Origin: Ophiura sarsii
Taxonomy: Eukaryota; Echinodermata; Ophiuroidea; Amphilepidida; Ophiuridae
Length of the DNA stretch: 64,000 nucleotides
Reading direction: 5' to 3'
Assembly (NCBI GenBank): GCA_035610835.1
Contig: CM069458.1
Span: 34,311,449-34,375,448 of the forward strand
Shown: positions 32,116 to 42,576 of the stretch, piece by piece
Layout of the letters: each line of letters begins with the position of its first letter
Position numbering within the stretch: position 1 is the first letter of the stretch
The notes under the pieces: model-generated
The model's input: only the letters and a program-made list of their open reading frames with translations
Database searches by the model: none
Told to the model about the DNA's origin: nothing
Position numbers and translations under genes: made by a program

Positions 32116-33554
32116 TTGTGATAGACTTTGAAAACTCTGTTTTCTTTATAGTAAAACTAATAGCCGCGTGGAAACTGGTAAATCACTTTTTCTTATAGGC
32201 TACACTATGATGTAACAATGCCCAGCAAAACTAACCAGGGTAAGCATGGCATAAAGGCTCTACTGCAAAACTAGTAGGTATGGATCAGCTATAATTCCAC
32301 CTGTCTGTTACTTACGCTAATACAACAGTTTGCCAGCACTGCAAAACTAGTACCTATATCTCATTAGTATAAGCGACTGTATGTAAGACGTTTATGATGG
32401 GCACAAAAGAGTTTGCATCACTTTACGTTCAAGCTCACATGAACATTTCATAATAATATTGAAATATTTGCATCTTATTGGTGTTAGATTTCTTTTCATG
32501 GATGCCTGTACGTATCCTGGTGCAAACTACTAGTCTTTGTCAAAGACACCTCACAAACTTACCTATCGAACGCCGCCGAGCGGAGTGAGTCGTCTTTGCG
32601 CAAATAGCTATTCTACTGTGTAAGCATTATGTGCCGGTAAAACAATGCTGTCACCGTAACACATGATTGCTCCGCCCAATTCTTTTCACGATCGATGACG
32701 TCGCCCGATAAATTATGACATCATTATCAGTCAGGGTAAACTGCTAAAAACGGCAACCCTGTGAAATGTTTCCGAATCTGGAAACATATTGCCAAATCAG
32801 GTAGAATTACTTGTTTTTGCCATTGGTTATTTTTGTGGATTGAAAAACTACTTTTGCATGTACAGTTTAGTGGTTACTTAATTTAATCAAGTCAAAATCA
32901 TAACCACTTATTATAAAACATCAATTGCAAAATGTGTGGTATTCATTTTTTCGACTTTGAGCCTGGAATATGTTCGTGAAATTAAATAGATCGCAAATTT
33001 AAGTAGTTTGTTGTCTTCATGCGCTCAGAAAATAACTTTCTAAGTTTTGATTAAGGCTCATAAATGTTTTAAAGCAAAAATGGTCATAAGATATTTAATT
33101 TTTGATATTTTGTTATATAACATTGATGTATAAGTCATGTTTGAATTTTAAAAAATTATTAAAAAAATTATTGGGCAATTGATTATTCACTACTGTAGTC
33201 CTCCAACGGATAATTATTGATCTTTTCGCCGTTTCCTCTGGACAAGTGGACAAGCGTTTTTGAGATCGCTTCAAATCGGAATACTTTCACGACAGGGTGA
33301 TGTAGTAATTTAAATAGATCAACGACTGTTTTAATTCAAACAGGTGGTTCTTAAAAGAACTCACTGTTTGAATCAAGCTATATTGTGATTCAAACATGAT
33401 AAGAAAACGGCTGCTAAATGTCCAATAAAACAATAAAAAGGGTCTTACATTAATGGTAAGTTGGTACTTTAGTCCTACATTAGCCTTCAATGCAATATGT
33501 TATAATAATTTTAACTTATAATAATGAAATATATATATTTTTAATAATTAGATT
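32116..33554. other. Intergenic, no gene seen
   Basis: AT-rich. Short direct words (CTGCAAAACTAGTA at about 32262 and 32340) suggest minor tandem duplication. Nothing else recognisable. Confidence 0.5.
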
Positions 33555-34415
33555 ACATGCTTACGCAACTACAAGTACTAATGGCGTGGCATTAAGTGGC
33601 GACAACTATATTAAGAAAGTTTTAGAAGGGTTAGTGTAAAATTAGATCATTTATAACACGAGAACCTCGAAAATGAGTCAGTAGACAATTCATGCACGTA
33701 TGGACTTTGAGTTTCCTTATCGGGACCTTGCTAAATCTTATCGCTTGGTTACATATGTAGTATCAGTAATTGCTTTCACATAGGTAAACATTATGTTAGT
33801 ATATACATTGTTTGAACAAGAAAGTGCTGTTTTGTCGGTTTAAGAGTTAACGTCGGCCTTACTCCATTTTGCGCACTAAAGCAACGAAGCCACTATTTCA
33901 TATTTACAGGGATTAATACTACGGAGATATGTTTGATATGTTACAGAGACCGACGTATAGTTTTCACGACTATATTTAACATGGTCGTCTTTCTCCGGCA
34001 TTCGATATGTCAGGAAGCTCTTCGTCATCGTCTACTAGTTTTGGAGACTCGGTGATTCCGTAGATATTTCATCAGTTGCTATTTCTGCGTATTAAGGATG
34101 AACAATGCACGGTCAATCTGCGACCGAGTAAAATAGTGCAAACAGGGTGATCTGAAAGCGCTTTCGTGAAATATATTGATATATGACAGCCATTATTTAT
34201 CAAATTAGTGTATTAGATGAATTCGTCAGTACCTTGAGCATTTGGGTGACTTTTACAGTTTGCCACTCCTAATCTCTCTAATGTCTTCAAACCTCTAGAA
34301 ATGACCAAAATAGCGGGATCAGTGAATGCTACTATAATGAGGATTATGTCTCTTTGAATCTCATTTATTGACACAAATAAGCTCTATTTAAGAATTAAAA
34401 TTCTTATAGTATCCG

Positions 34416-36265
34416 ATGGATCACATTCCAGAATCGGACTGCAAGGCAGACTTCTTCCTTGATCTAGTTCACAATATATCGATTGCTAATCGATACTTAT
34501 ATACTCCTATGGAGCGTTCAATAATTACTATAGTAATGCCGTGTATCTTATGCGTGAGTCTGATAGGTAATGTAGCCTTTCTTTTCACCGTAGCAAGGGT
34601 TAAAGATATGAGAACAGTTACCAATTTCTATCTGGTAAATCTTGCATTAGCCGATACTTGTTTTTTATCAATGGCTGTGGGTGAAAAGTTGTTCCGATAT
34701 CTGTCTATCGGGGTCCCAAGTTACGGAGATCTGCTGGGGACCTGGGGATGTGTCATCATATATACGGGCGTGTTCTTGCCATATTTCGCATCTCTCATGC
34801 TGGTCACCGCGGTGTCATTAGAACGCTTCTACGCAATCTGCAAACCCTTTGAACACATGGTTAAGTGGAGAAAGAAGCACACGGCGAGGCTAGTAGCCGC
34901 GTCGTGGATTATTGCAGCGGTGTTAACAGCAACGATATTACCGGGGTTTGTACCCGCGACGTTCACGTGCATAGCGTGGCCGGAGAAGTCCGACAAGTGG
35001 ACTCACACACACCTTCCCAGCAAGATTGGAAATTGTAGCTTCATCGGCTTCGATACCGTTGATTTTGAGACAAACATCGGCTCACTGGTGTACTCTACTT
35101 TTGTGCAGACTATACCATTCTTCTTCACTCTGGTAGCTAATGCAGTATTTTACGGTAAAATCATTCACAAAATGAAATCGCGTAGCAGTCCCACGCTTAG
35201 TTACTGTGGTTCTAACGCCGTGCGAGTACGCATGCGTAACCAAGTTACCCGGATGCTTATGGCAACAGGGATCGTATTCTTTGTTTGTCAAGCGCCTTAC
35301 CAGATAGGATGTTTAGCACAAGTATTTCAAAACATTTTAGGCATTGAACATATGAAAGAAGACCCGGATGATGTACTGTATAACTCGTATATCATAGCTA
35401 TTTGGATCGGGCGACTTCTTCTGTATGTTAACGCAGCCATTAACCCATCATCATCAATTTGACGCTACTCGTGTCTTTCATTCTTTAGGGACACGAGGCG
35501 TTGTGTCTATTGTTATTTCAGTGCCTTCACACGCCGCTGCCACTCAGTTCGGTTTTGGGCGGCATCAACGGCGGCATTAGGTTGTAAGCCTATGGCGCTC
35601 AAGTCCTCTTGGAGCTGCGCTTGATATGTACGGCGTAGTGCGCCACCGAGGCGGTACGGTTCAGTTGCCTGGTTTTTGGGGTGCAGGAACATGGCGAGTG
35701 GCAGTTCTGGTCTCCGGAGGGCATGGCCTACCAGACGAAGTCTATTACGGGTCAGTGTCATAGTCGCGGGCTCAATCAGTGCGCGGGCATACAGGTTGTC
35801 ATTTGAGAGCCGCTCCGGGTAGTGCACGCCAAGACAGTAGCGCATCAGGCCACGATGAGATGCATCAATGCGACTGCCCAATGTTTCTGTAATTGCCAAA
35901 GCTTCGCAACTGTACAAGAGGACAGATTCCACGGTAGACTTGAACAGCTGCATTTTGGCGCCGTCGCTGGCTGAACTGTTCCACACAGCTGTGAGTTTTC
36001 GTGCTGCAACCCATGCAATCTGTCGCCGTCGTTGGAAAGCACTAATGTTCTCTGCCACATTGCATCCCAAATAGCAGAAGTCGTCGCATACATATACAAT
36101 GCGGCCAATTCCAGATATAGGAAAGCTTTGTTAAACTCGTGTCCTTGTACTAAAGTGAACAAAAAGAGCGGTATCGCTATCGCTATCAGAAGACAATCGG
36201 ATGAAACGTCAATTCAAACGGTTGAAACTAGTCGGGTACTTGGTCAAGTTGAATGCAAACTGTGA
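34416..36265 (+). pseudogene. Second rhodopsin-class receptor copy, disrupted in TM7 by a LINE
   Basis: Duplicate of the 27193-28401 receptor: same start, one residue shorter in loop 2, and about 40 differences over 343 aligned residues by my reading (close to 88% identity). GN, LALAD, C in TM3, ERF, CQAP and NP are all retained. The frame is intact through the NP of NPYIY (AAC CCA at 35442-35447). It then runs into inserted DNA and stops at 35460-35462 after four foreign residues. The missing remainder, YIYNAANSRYRKALL to the C-terminus, resumes at 36089 in another frame and ends at 36263-36265. A protein made from it would lack the TM7 end and helix 8, so normal function is unlikely. The otherwise clean frame indicates the insertion is recent. 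Some individuals may still carry an intact allele. Confidence 0.92.
35449..36086 (-). mobile_element. 5'-truncated LINE inserted in the receptor TM7
   Basis: The minus-strand frame 36070-35513 encodes a LINE ORF2 C-terminus: DDFCYLGCNVAE just inside the 5' break, RRRQIAWVAARKLTAVW, LFKSTVESVLLYSCEAL, NRLRLVGHALRRPELPL and a final TEWQRRVKALK. No stop or frameshift over 185 codons, so it is young. The 3' end on the minus strand is a GATGAT-type microsatellite (TTGATGATGATG) directly against the receptor. The receptor trinucleotide CAT appears at both junctions (35446-35448 and 36087-36089), consistent with a 3-bp target duplication or microhomology. The family differs from the L2-like LINEs elsewhere and resembles the left-edge element in architecture. 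Confidence 0.9.
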
Positions 36266-36828
36266 AATGTTTAATTTATATCGATTCTATCAGTCAACGT
36301 GCACGAATAATAGTATTCGCTCATTGGCATTACCGTATTCGTGACTTTGCAGGATGTGCCAAACTCCACAACGTAAAATCTATGACTAGTCGTTTTCAAT
36401 CCGCGTTCGAAAAAAACACAAAACATCAGATATTTGGCTTCAGCTATAATGGCATTAAAGGGTAAAAAAAAAAATTACCTTACCAGCACGGCAAATGTAT
36501 TTCAAACAATTTGCCAGAAGAATTTTTTTTTTATAGACGGACATAGATTACTCACATACGTAGCTAGACATCAACCGGTCGTGTTGACCAGGGTGTAACT
36601 ATTGACCTGTTTTCAGCTAATATAGCTAAAACAGCCGATCAAAATGAGGTTTTAAAATTAGGATTGTTCACAGTTCCCTTTGGATTCGGAATAGAGGCGG
36701 CACTAACCAACAAAAGCACATTTAATGCATGGCGACGACCGGCGTACCAACTTTTACGATTCGCTGATACAGAGGGATTTCATGATCAACAACAGACACA
36801 TCCTACGTGTATAAATACCGGCTCTTAA

Positions 36829-37482
36829 GGGTGTGTGCACCCTCAGGTATAGCCTCCGTAAAACGGGGAAAACTGCCGTAATTTCTTCATTATTCATTTA
36901 ATCTATATAAAAGTATACATTTTTTGCAGAAAGGGTTCAATGAATCCAACCATGATCATGAAATTGACCATTTTGGAGAAAATTATAAAAAAACATTTTT
37001 TTTACCCATTTTAGATTCTGCAAAGAATATTATTTTGTCAAACTTTGTCATACTAGTTTTATTATAATCCTAATACAATTCCCTAGGGTGCTTTTTATTT
37101 TTTTAATATCTTATTTTTTTTTGGAATTATAGACCAAACAGTGCCAAAAAATGTGATTTTCGTGATTTTGGAGGTAACAAAACAGATTTGTTGTTCTACA
37201 ATTCCTTAAAAAAATCAGATATTAAAAAAAAACACCTTAGGGATTATTAGGATTATTATAAAACTAGTATGACAAAGTTTGACAGAATATATTTTGAGTT
37301 ATTTTTGGCAGAACATAAAATGGGTCAACAAATATGTTTTTTATAATTTCCTCAAAAATTGTCAATTTCATGATCCTGGTTGGATTCATTGAACCCTTTT
37401 CTGCAAAAAAGGTATACTTTTATATAGATTAAATGAATAATGAAGTAGTTTTACGGAGGCTATGCTAAGGGTCCACACCCCC
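36829..37482. mobile_element. Long foldback element flanked by TTAA
   Basis: The two halves are inverted copies over nearly 300 bp: GCCTCCGTAAAAC, TTCATTATTCATTTAATCTA, GTTCAATGAATCCAACCATG and AACTTTGTCATACTAGTTTT on the left mirror GTTTTACGGAGGC and so on to 37482. TTAA occurs immediately outside both ends (36825-36828 and 37483-37486), the target duplication of piggyBac-type transposases. The termini start GGGTGTGTG..ACCCT. Non-coding. Confidence 0.85.
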
Positions 37483-38097
37483 TTAATCGGATAAAATCCA
37501 CTGATGAAGACAGCAGAGTGGTTGTCCTTCAGATACTTTTGGTAGGGATGTGCATGAAAATTGACCCATGGCATTTACCACATTTTCGGGGGGGGGGGGG
37601 GGTGGACCCCCTTTTTAACAGATTGGTCAAAAAGGGACCTACTTGGCAGCACATTACAGTGGTGTGTCCGCTTAGTACACAGGGCGCAATAACATATTTA
37701 CGTGTCTCGCAATTCCCAATTAAACATCGTTCAGAATGTATAGTTATTATTATGTTTGTTTGTTTTGTTTGTTGTTGTGTGGTGGTGGTGGTGGTGGTGG
37801 TGGGGGGGGGGGGGGGGGGGGGGGGGAGGGGGATTTTGTGTGTGGAAGGGGGGTAGGGGGTGTCGATCGATATGAAGGTAAGGGAACCCGTATGGAAAAA
37901 TAGTTAGTTTCTCATATGGAATGTTTGTAAAATGTTCTTCAGAATTTCTGATGAAACTATTCTATAGTTACCTAGGACACTATACGTGTTCAGCTGAATA
38001 CGCAGTAAAGCAGTTTTAACAAACCAAAAGAGTTAACATCCTCGATAGCTAAACATGCAGTGTATGAAGACCATTTAATACAATAGGATGATTCCAA
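37483..38097. other. Intergenic with G-rich tracts
   Basis: G run at 37590-37602 and a GGT/G-rich run at 37780-37826 (TGGTGGTGGT then about 25 G). No gene; the 112-codon frame here is an artefact of the runs. Confidence 0.6.
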
Positions 38098-38189
38098 GAC
38101 TATCTCCAGACCTCCGATCACCGCGCCACGTCCCCAACTACTCTGCTAACTTCCCCGGGCAGCGATTTCGTACACACATATCAGCTTGG
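38098..38189 (-). mobile_element. tRNA-derived SINE head, truncated
   Basis: Minus strand GCTGCCCGGGGAAGTTAGCA, then GAGTAGTTGGGGACGTGGCG, CGGTGATCGGAGG. Same family as 39124-39262 and 46045-46260 (shared GACGTGGCGCGGTGATCGGA). A-box region altered. Confidence 0.6.
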
Positions 38190-38572
38190 AGAGCACGGGT
38201 GGTCTAATGGATAGCATGCCGGTCTCACAATGCAAAGGTTGTGAGTTTTAGCCCCGCTACAACCAACTTGTTTATATCCTTGGGCAAGGTACTTAGTCTC
38301 AATTGCGTCGTCGACCCAAGCGGGACCGTGTCGGTAGCCTGGTAAATGAAGCGAAATGATTGTGACGATTTCCTAAAGACAGCCCAAAAAAACAGTAATA
38401 CCCGAGCACGTTCAAAGGTTACAGACTCTTTCGTAAAGAGTAGGGGATCATCCCGGTCTGTATATATTCACGCTTCTAACGGACCCCAATAGAAATAAGC
38501 TAGTAAGCTTATTGGATTTTCCAGGCCTGGGTCGTTGGACCCAATAATATCAAATCAAATCAATCAAATTGG
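38190..38572 (+). mobile_element. tRNA-derived SINE with ATCAAATCAA tail
   Basis: A-box TGGTCTAATGG at 38200-38210 within GAGCACGGGTGGTCTAATGG; weak B-box GTGAGTTTTAGCC at about 38241. The body includes TATCCTTGGGCAAGGTACTT and GGGATCATCCCGGTCTGTAT, and it ends ATAATATCAAATCAAATCAA. The degenerate B-box argues against a functional tRNA gene. Confidence 0.75.
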
Positions 38573-39123
38573 TTGATGACGCCATCGAATCGAATCAGGG
38601 ATACTATTAATTTTGGGATAGGAAAGTCGTATACTAACACACGTAGCGAAAACGGTTCCGTTTCCATAAATTACATAAATTATGGTAATCATCGGAATGT
38701 GTCGGTGACCGGCGTTTAACGCGTTTAACAATGTTTAACCAGGTTTAACGTAACATTTGGTCAGCATAGGTTTGAGGGCGTTGTGGATTTACACAGACGA
38801 CGGTGGCCACACGAAACCTAAATGTTGAATACGTAATGAATAACACATAATCGCGAATGTTAATCTTATCATTTTGACAAATTCATCATAATTAGAAGAA
38901 TTGTCATCGTTAACCGGGCGATGACTGTTAAAAGTAATTCAAAATAGTGCACTCCCGTTGACATAATTGGGTCGTCTGAGAGACGCGTGGCCAGCGTCGT
39001 GTCGTCTGCTACAATCACGCCTGTAGCGCCACCAGTTCTATGCTGACCAAAATTTAATTTAAAATTGGACCCGATCGGCAAGCTCACTGGCACACCCCTG
39101 ATCGAATGCTGTAGCATCGCGAA
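38573..39123. other. Intergenic, small piece of the block-B repeat
   Basis: 38810-38890 matches the non-LINE part of block B (CACACGAAACCTAAATGTTG, AACACATAATCGCGAATGTT). Otherwise nothing. Confidence 0.5.
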
Positions 39124-39262
39124 CCCGCCCCCCCCCCTGGATTCGACCTAGACCCTCCGATCACCGCGCCACGTCTCCAACCACTCGGTTAACGTGCCAA
39201 CGTTAGACCGGGCAGCGATTTCAAGTCGTACACACATATCAGCTTGGATGATGATGCCAACG
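39124..39262 (-). mobile_element. tRNA-derived SINE head, best-preserved boxes
   Basis: Minus strand: A-box TTAACCGAGTGGTTGG, B-box GGTCGAATCC (good match to GGTTCGANTCC), upstream AAATCGCTGCCCGG. The A-box form is that of Leu/Ser-type tRNAs. The cloverleaf arms do not close, and the C run after the B-box and the repetition of the same head at 38.1 and 46.2 kb identify it as a SINE. Confidence 0.7.
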
Positions 39263-40927
39263 AATCAAACGCTGTAGCATGCGCGTGGACATTGGCTTTT
39301 TTGTCGTTGTGAATCTACTGTGTACCTTTCTTCGACAAAGTATTACTACAATATTATATGTGTTCCGACAGGCTGTATGTAGGCTACAGGGACACATTAT
39401 GATTCCAAAGAAATCATTGACAGCGAAGGTATAGAATAATAATTCCTAGACTTCTTTGTCTGTACGTTTCTGAAAACATTGCATGACCACTTTGTAGAGA
39501 TGGGGCAATGACACGCATTGAAGTACTTCTGTAATGCATCGTATCACGAACTAAACTATTGGTTCACCTGCCTGGCAACATATTTAAGCTTTTAAACACT
39601 ACTACCTTAGTGACAGCTGCACACAGGTAATGGATTGAATAGTTGACTGATAAGATGATAAGGTACCGTCTTAGGTACGCTTTAGGATTCAGAGTACTGT
39701 GGGAACCCTTGATAACCAGACCAATGGTCGAACATTGAAATATTTGACCGACACGGTGTTTTAATAATTAGAACAATTTTAATTTGGATTAAATGTGATT
39801 CATGAAATGATGACACTGAGTGACCTTACAAGAAACGTTCTCGGGTTTTTTTATGTAATAGAAAATGCAATCAAAGAACTTTCTTCACGCATAGTACATG
39901 ACCGGCCGATAGGGAGATAAATCATTAAAAGCATCCTGTATTGTCTGAGATAGTTCCTGGGTTCCATCTAAAGTATTACCGTTAGAGCCATTCGGTACAA
40001 TAGACAATTTTCTTTTCTTCATCTTTAACTTGAATCTATCGCTTTGAAGAAAGATAAAATATGTCCCATCTATTGATTTCCGGAGGACTATGTGCCTTTC
40101 TACGATGACAGAGTATGTTATAGAATGTGTGCTTCCAAGCGGGTTGCACATCCGGGAATTCCATTAGAATATAAAGGGTTCAAAACAAGCAAGTCCCTCC
40201 ATACAATTACATCATGTTTTTGTTTGCATAACACATTGGACGTTTTAAAAGATTGCCCCAAAACACGCATGAAAAGAAAAAAACACTTGGCTACCTATAT
40301 AAAGTTTCCCTCTTTCAATTTCACTATAACTCTCCCCACAAAGAAAAGACTTTCTTTAAATCGAAAATAAAAAAAATGAAATTAATTTGAAAAAGCACTG
40401 GATACATTTTTGTAACTTTCCTGCATAGGATTGTAAAAAGTGCCACTTTTTCTGAAAGCATTATTTTGGAGAGGCGACTGTTTTGGAAAAAGTGATCATG
40501 ATATTAAAAGTGGAGTTATGCAAACAAACGTGATCTAACTATAGGGGGAGGGGGCTTACCTTTTTAACCCGTTATCTATTATCTGTAAAATGTGTATCAA
40601 TTGTAAGACCAGTGGGTAGTGCGATGTCACGCGCATGCTTTAAAACACTTATGTAATGTAATGCGCTCGTTTTAAGAATTACGTTATATTATTGGTTCAC
40701 CTGTCCGAAAATTTACGTAAGCTTTTAAATACTACTATATTAGTGACAGCTGCATATAAGTAAATGGATTGATTAGTTGACTGAGTAGATGATTACATGG
40801 CTTTACCGTCCTAGGCATGCTTGAGGTGTTGAGAAGATGCTGATGCAATGCCGGCGAATTGAATGACTAACTGAGGTTTGTCAACATTGTAATACATGTC
40901 TTAAACATGTTAAACAAGGACCTTAAA
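39263..40927. repeat. Intergenic with a 170-bp direct duplication
   Basis: 39530-39700 and 40665-40850 are diverged direct copies: TATTGGTTCACCTG, AAGCTTTTAAA.ACTACTA, TAGTGACAGCTGCA, TGGATTGA.TAGTTGACTGA. No gene supported. Frames at 39885-40151 and 40092-40370 overlap antisense and lack recognisable domains. Confidence 0.65.
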
Positions 40928-41537
40928 TAGTAGGGTCATCTCGAGTGATCCCATGACCGTGGAGAGCGAAGGTTCGTTTCTCAGTGGATTTGTCCCTCTA
41001 AACAGGTCATTTAACAAATTTAGCAGGGTGTCCCTTCGCGAAAGTGTGGGCGGAATCAGTGAGGGGCAAAACTCCAAAATGGCCGCCATATCAAAAGTTC
41101 AGAAATGATATTTCTTTACCACCTGAAATATTTGTTGTTGGGCAAACGGTCAAGGTCCGTTGGCTTTTATTGAACTTGACCTTTTGACCCCTTTCAAGAT
41201 ACAACACATGCTCTAGATGGTTAAATTGAAATCGTTGGGTGATCAGACGAACAATTTGAAATATTATTATAGTTTAAATTTTGACTGACCCCATATGCAA
41301 AGGTCTTTTACGTTTTACTCGATAACTCGGTAAGCAAACTTAAGACGTGGGGAAACAATACATTTTGAAATTGTTAACCCCTACATGGCGACCATTTTGA
41401 ATTCTGTGCCATCATGCATTCCGTCCACACTTTCACGAGGGACATCCCCGTGTATAACTTTTCTAGAAGACAAATCTACTGAGAAAGGAACATTATAGCT
41501 CCCCACGATCACGGGATCACTCGAGATGATCCTACTA
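40928..41537. mobile_element. DNA transposon-like element with about 190-bp TIRs
   Basis: Outer ends GTAGGGTCATCTCGAGTGAT and ATCACTCGAGATGATCCTAC are flanked by TA on each side, suggesting a TA target. Similarity continues inward: TTTCTCAGTGGATTTGTCC, GTGTCCCTTCGCGAAAGTGT, then AAAATGGCCGCCAT against AAAATGGTCGCCAT. No transposase frame. Confidence 0.85.
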
Positions 41538-42576
41538 AAACCTGGGTTCTTTTCTCAAAGGTCTCATTTGACTGTCTCTTATTATGTTTCCGAATTATTC
41601 AAATTTAAGGTGTTCATAACATAATACTGGAGCGTATACAGCAAATCACGTGCGTGGAAACCTGTTGGATTATAATACAATCCATTAGTTTTATTTAAGG
41701 TGTCAACACCTACAACACAATGAGTTTGTGGACTTGGTTTTAACGTTACTTAGGACGTCTCCCACGGGGAATGTGTAGGAAAGTTTCTATCTACTTGCGG
41801 GACTACTTGGAGGATAAACTCAAATTGTTCGTTCGTGGGCATTGCAGTGGTTAGGATACGTGCGAAGTGGAGCTAGTCCAATCATGACTATGTCAGGGCA
41901 CCTTAACTATCATGATCATCTGGAATATATTGCATAGCAAGTCAATAATTAACAAGTTGATCGATTGCTGTTATTCAATATGATCCTTGAAAAGCATTGT
42001 TACCTCTTTGTCACTGGTAAGTAATCTATTCTTAAGTACAGGTGGGTACATAAAGCTTAATCGCGTTGTATTTTAAGCATTTGTCTACTGAAAGGTGATT
42101 GATTGTTTGCTCCATTTCATTTATAAGAACGTATACATGAAAACACGCGCCAGAACTGGTGTAGTGACATATCAAGACACATGCATCAACTGTGACTTGA
42201 TAATTCGTGAACCGTTTTAAGACTGTTTTACTGAATCACGAAAAAGAGCACCGTCAGAACTATAATTGCTGTTCCAAGCTTCAAGAGATTTGCTTTCGAT
42301 CTCGAAATGTCTACATGTTTCAGAGGTCACTTTTGCCGTCGCTTTCGTGGCCTCGGGTAGGCCCAAGCTTGAATATTCACGCCCTTTTTAAAAAGAAAAC
42401 ACTTGCATACACGGCTATCGTGTCTCTGATTTCATTTGATACTGTGAATACTTCAGTAGGAGCAGAGAGATGTGGCATTAGTCATCACAGACAGCCTCCC
42501 GGCCCCATTGTTATGGACAACATGATATGCTATTGATGTTGGGACAAATATCGACTAAAATAAGAAGCTAGCAATT
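41538..42576. other. 5' flank of the third receptor
   Basis: AT-rich. The 109-codon frame at 42207-42536 has no recognisable domain and ends just before the receptor start, so I treat it as non-coding. No clear TATA box. Confidence 0.5.

Larger units (their letters stand above)
33555..36546 (+). repeat. Right arm of the head-to-head receptor duplication
   Basis: Reverse complement of 26915-29242 apart from the 641-bp LINE insertion at 35449. Both arms contain about 0.85 kb of 5' flank, the whole receptor frame and about 0.28 kb of 3' flank. Outside these limits the similarity stops. Confidence 0.9.

Noticed and set aside
35449..36086. An intron in the second receptor
   Set aside because: No GT...AG at the junctions; the insert is a LINE with its own antisense frame, the intact paralogue has no intron here, and CAT is duplicated at the borders.
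37518..37856. 112-codon glycine-rich protein
   Set aside because: Created by G and GGT homopolymer tracts of uncertain length; no support outside them.
39885..40151. 88-codon minus-strand protein
   Set aside because: Reasonable composition but no recognised motif, an in-frame stop shortly upstream and an overlapping antisense frame; not enough to call a gene or exon.
42207..42536. 109-codon gene upstream of the third receptor
   Set aside because: No domain, no repeat of it near the other receptors, and composition like the flanking non-coding DNA.
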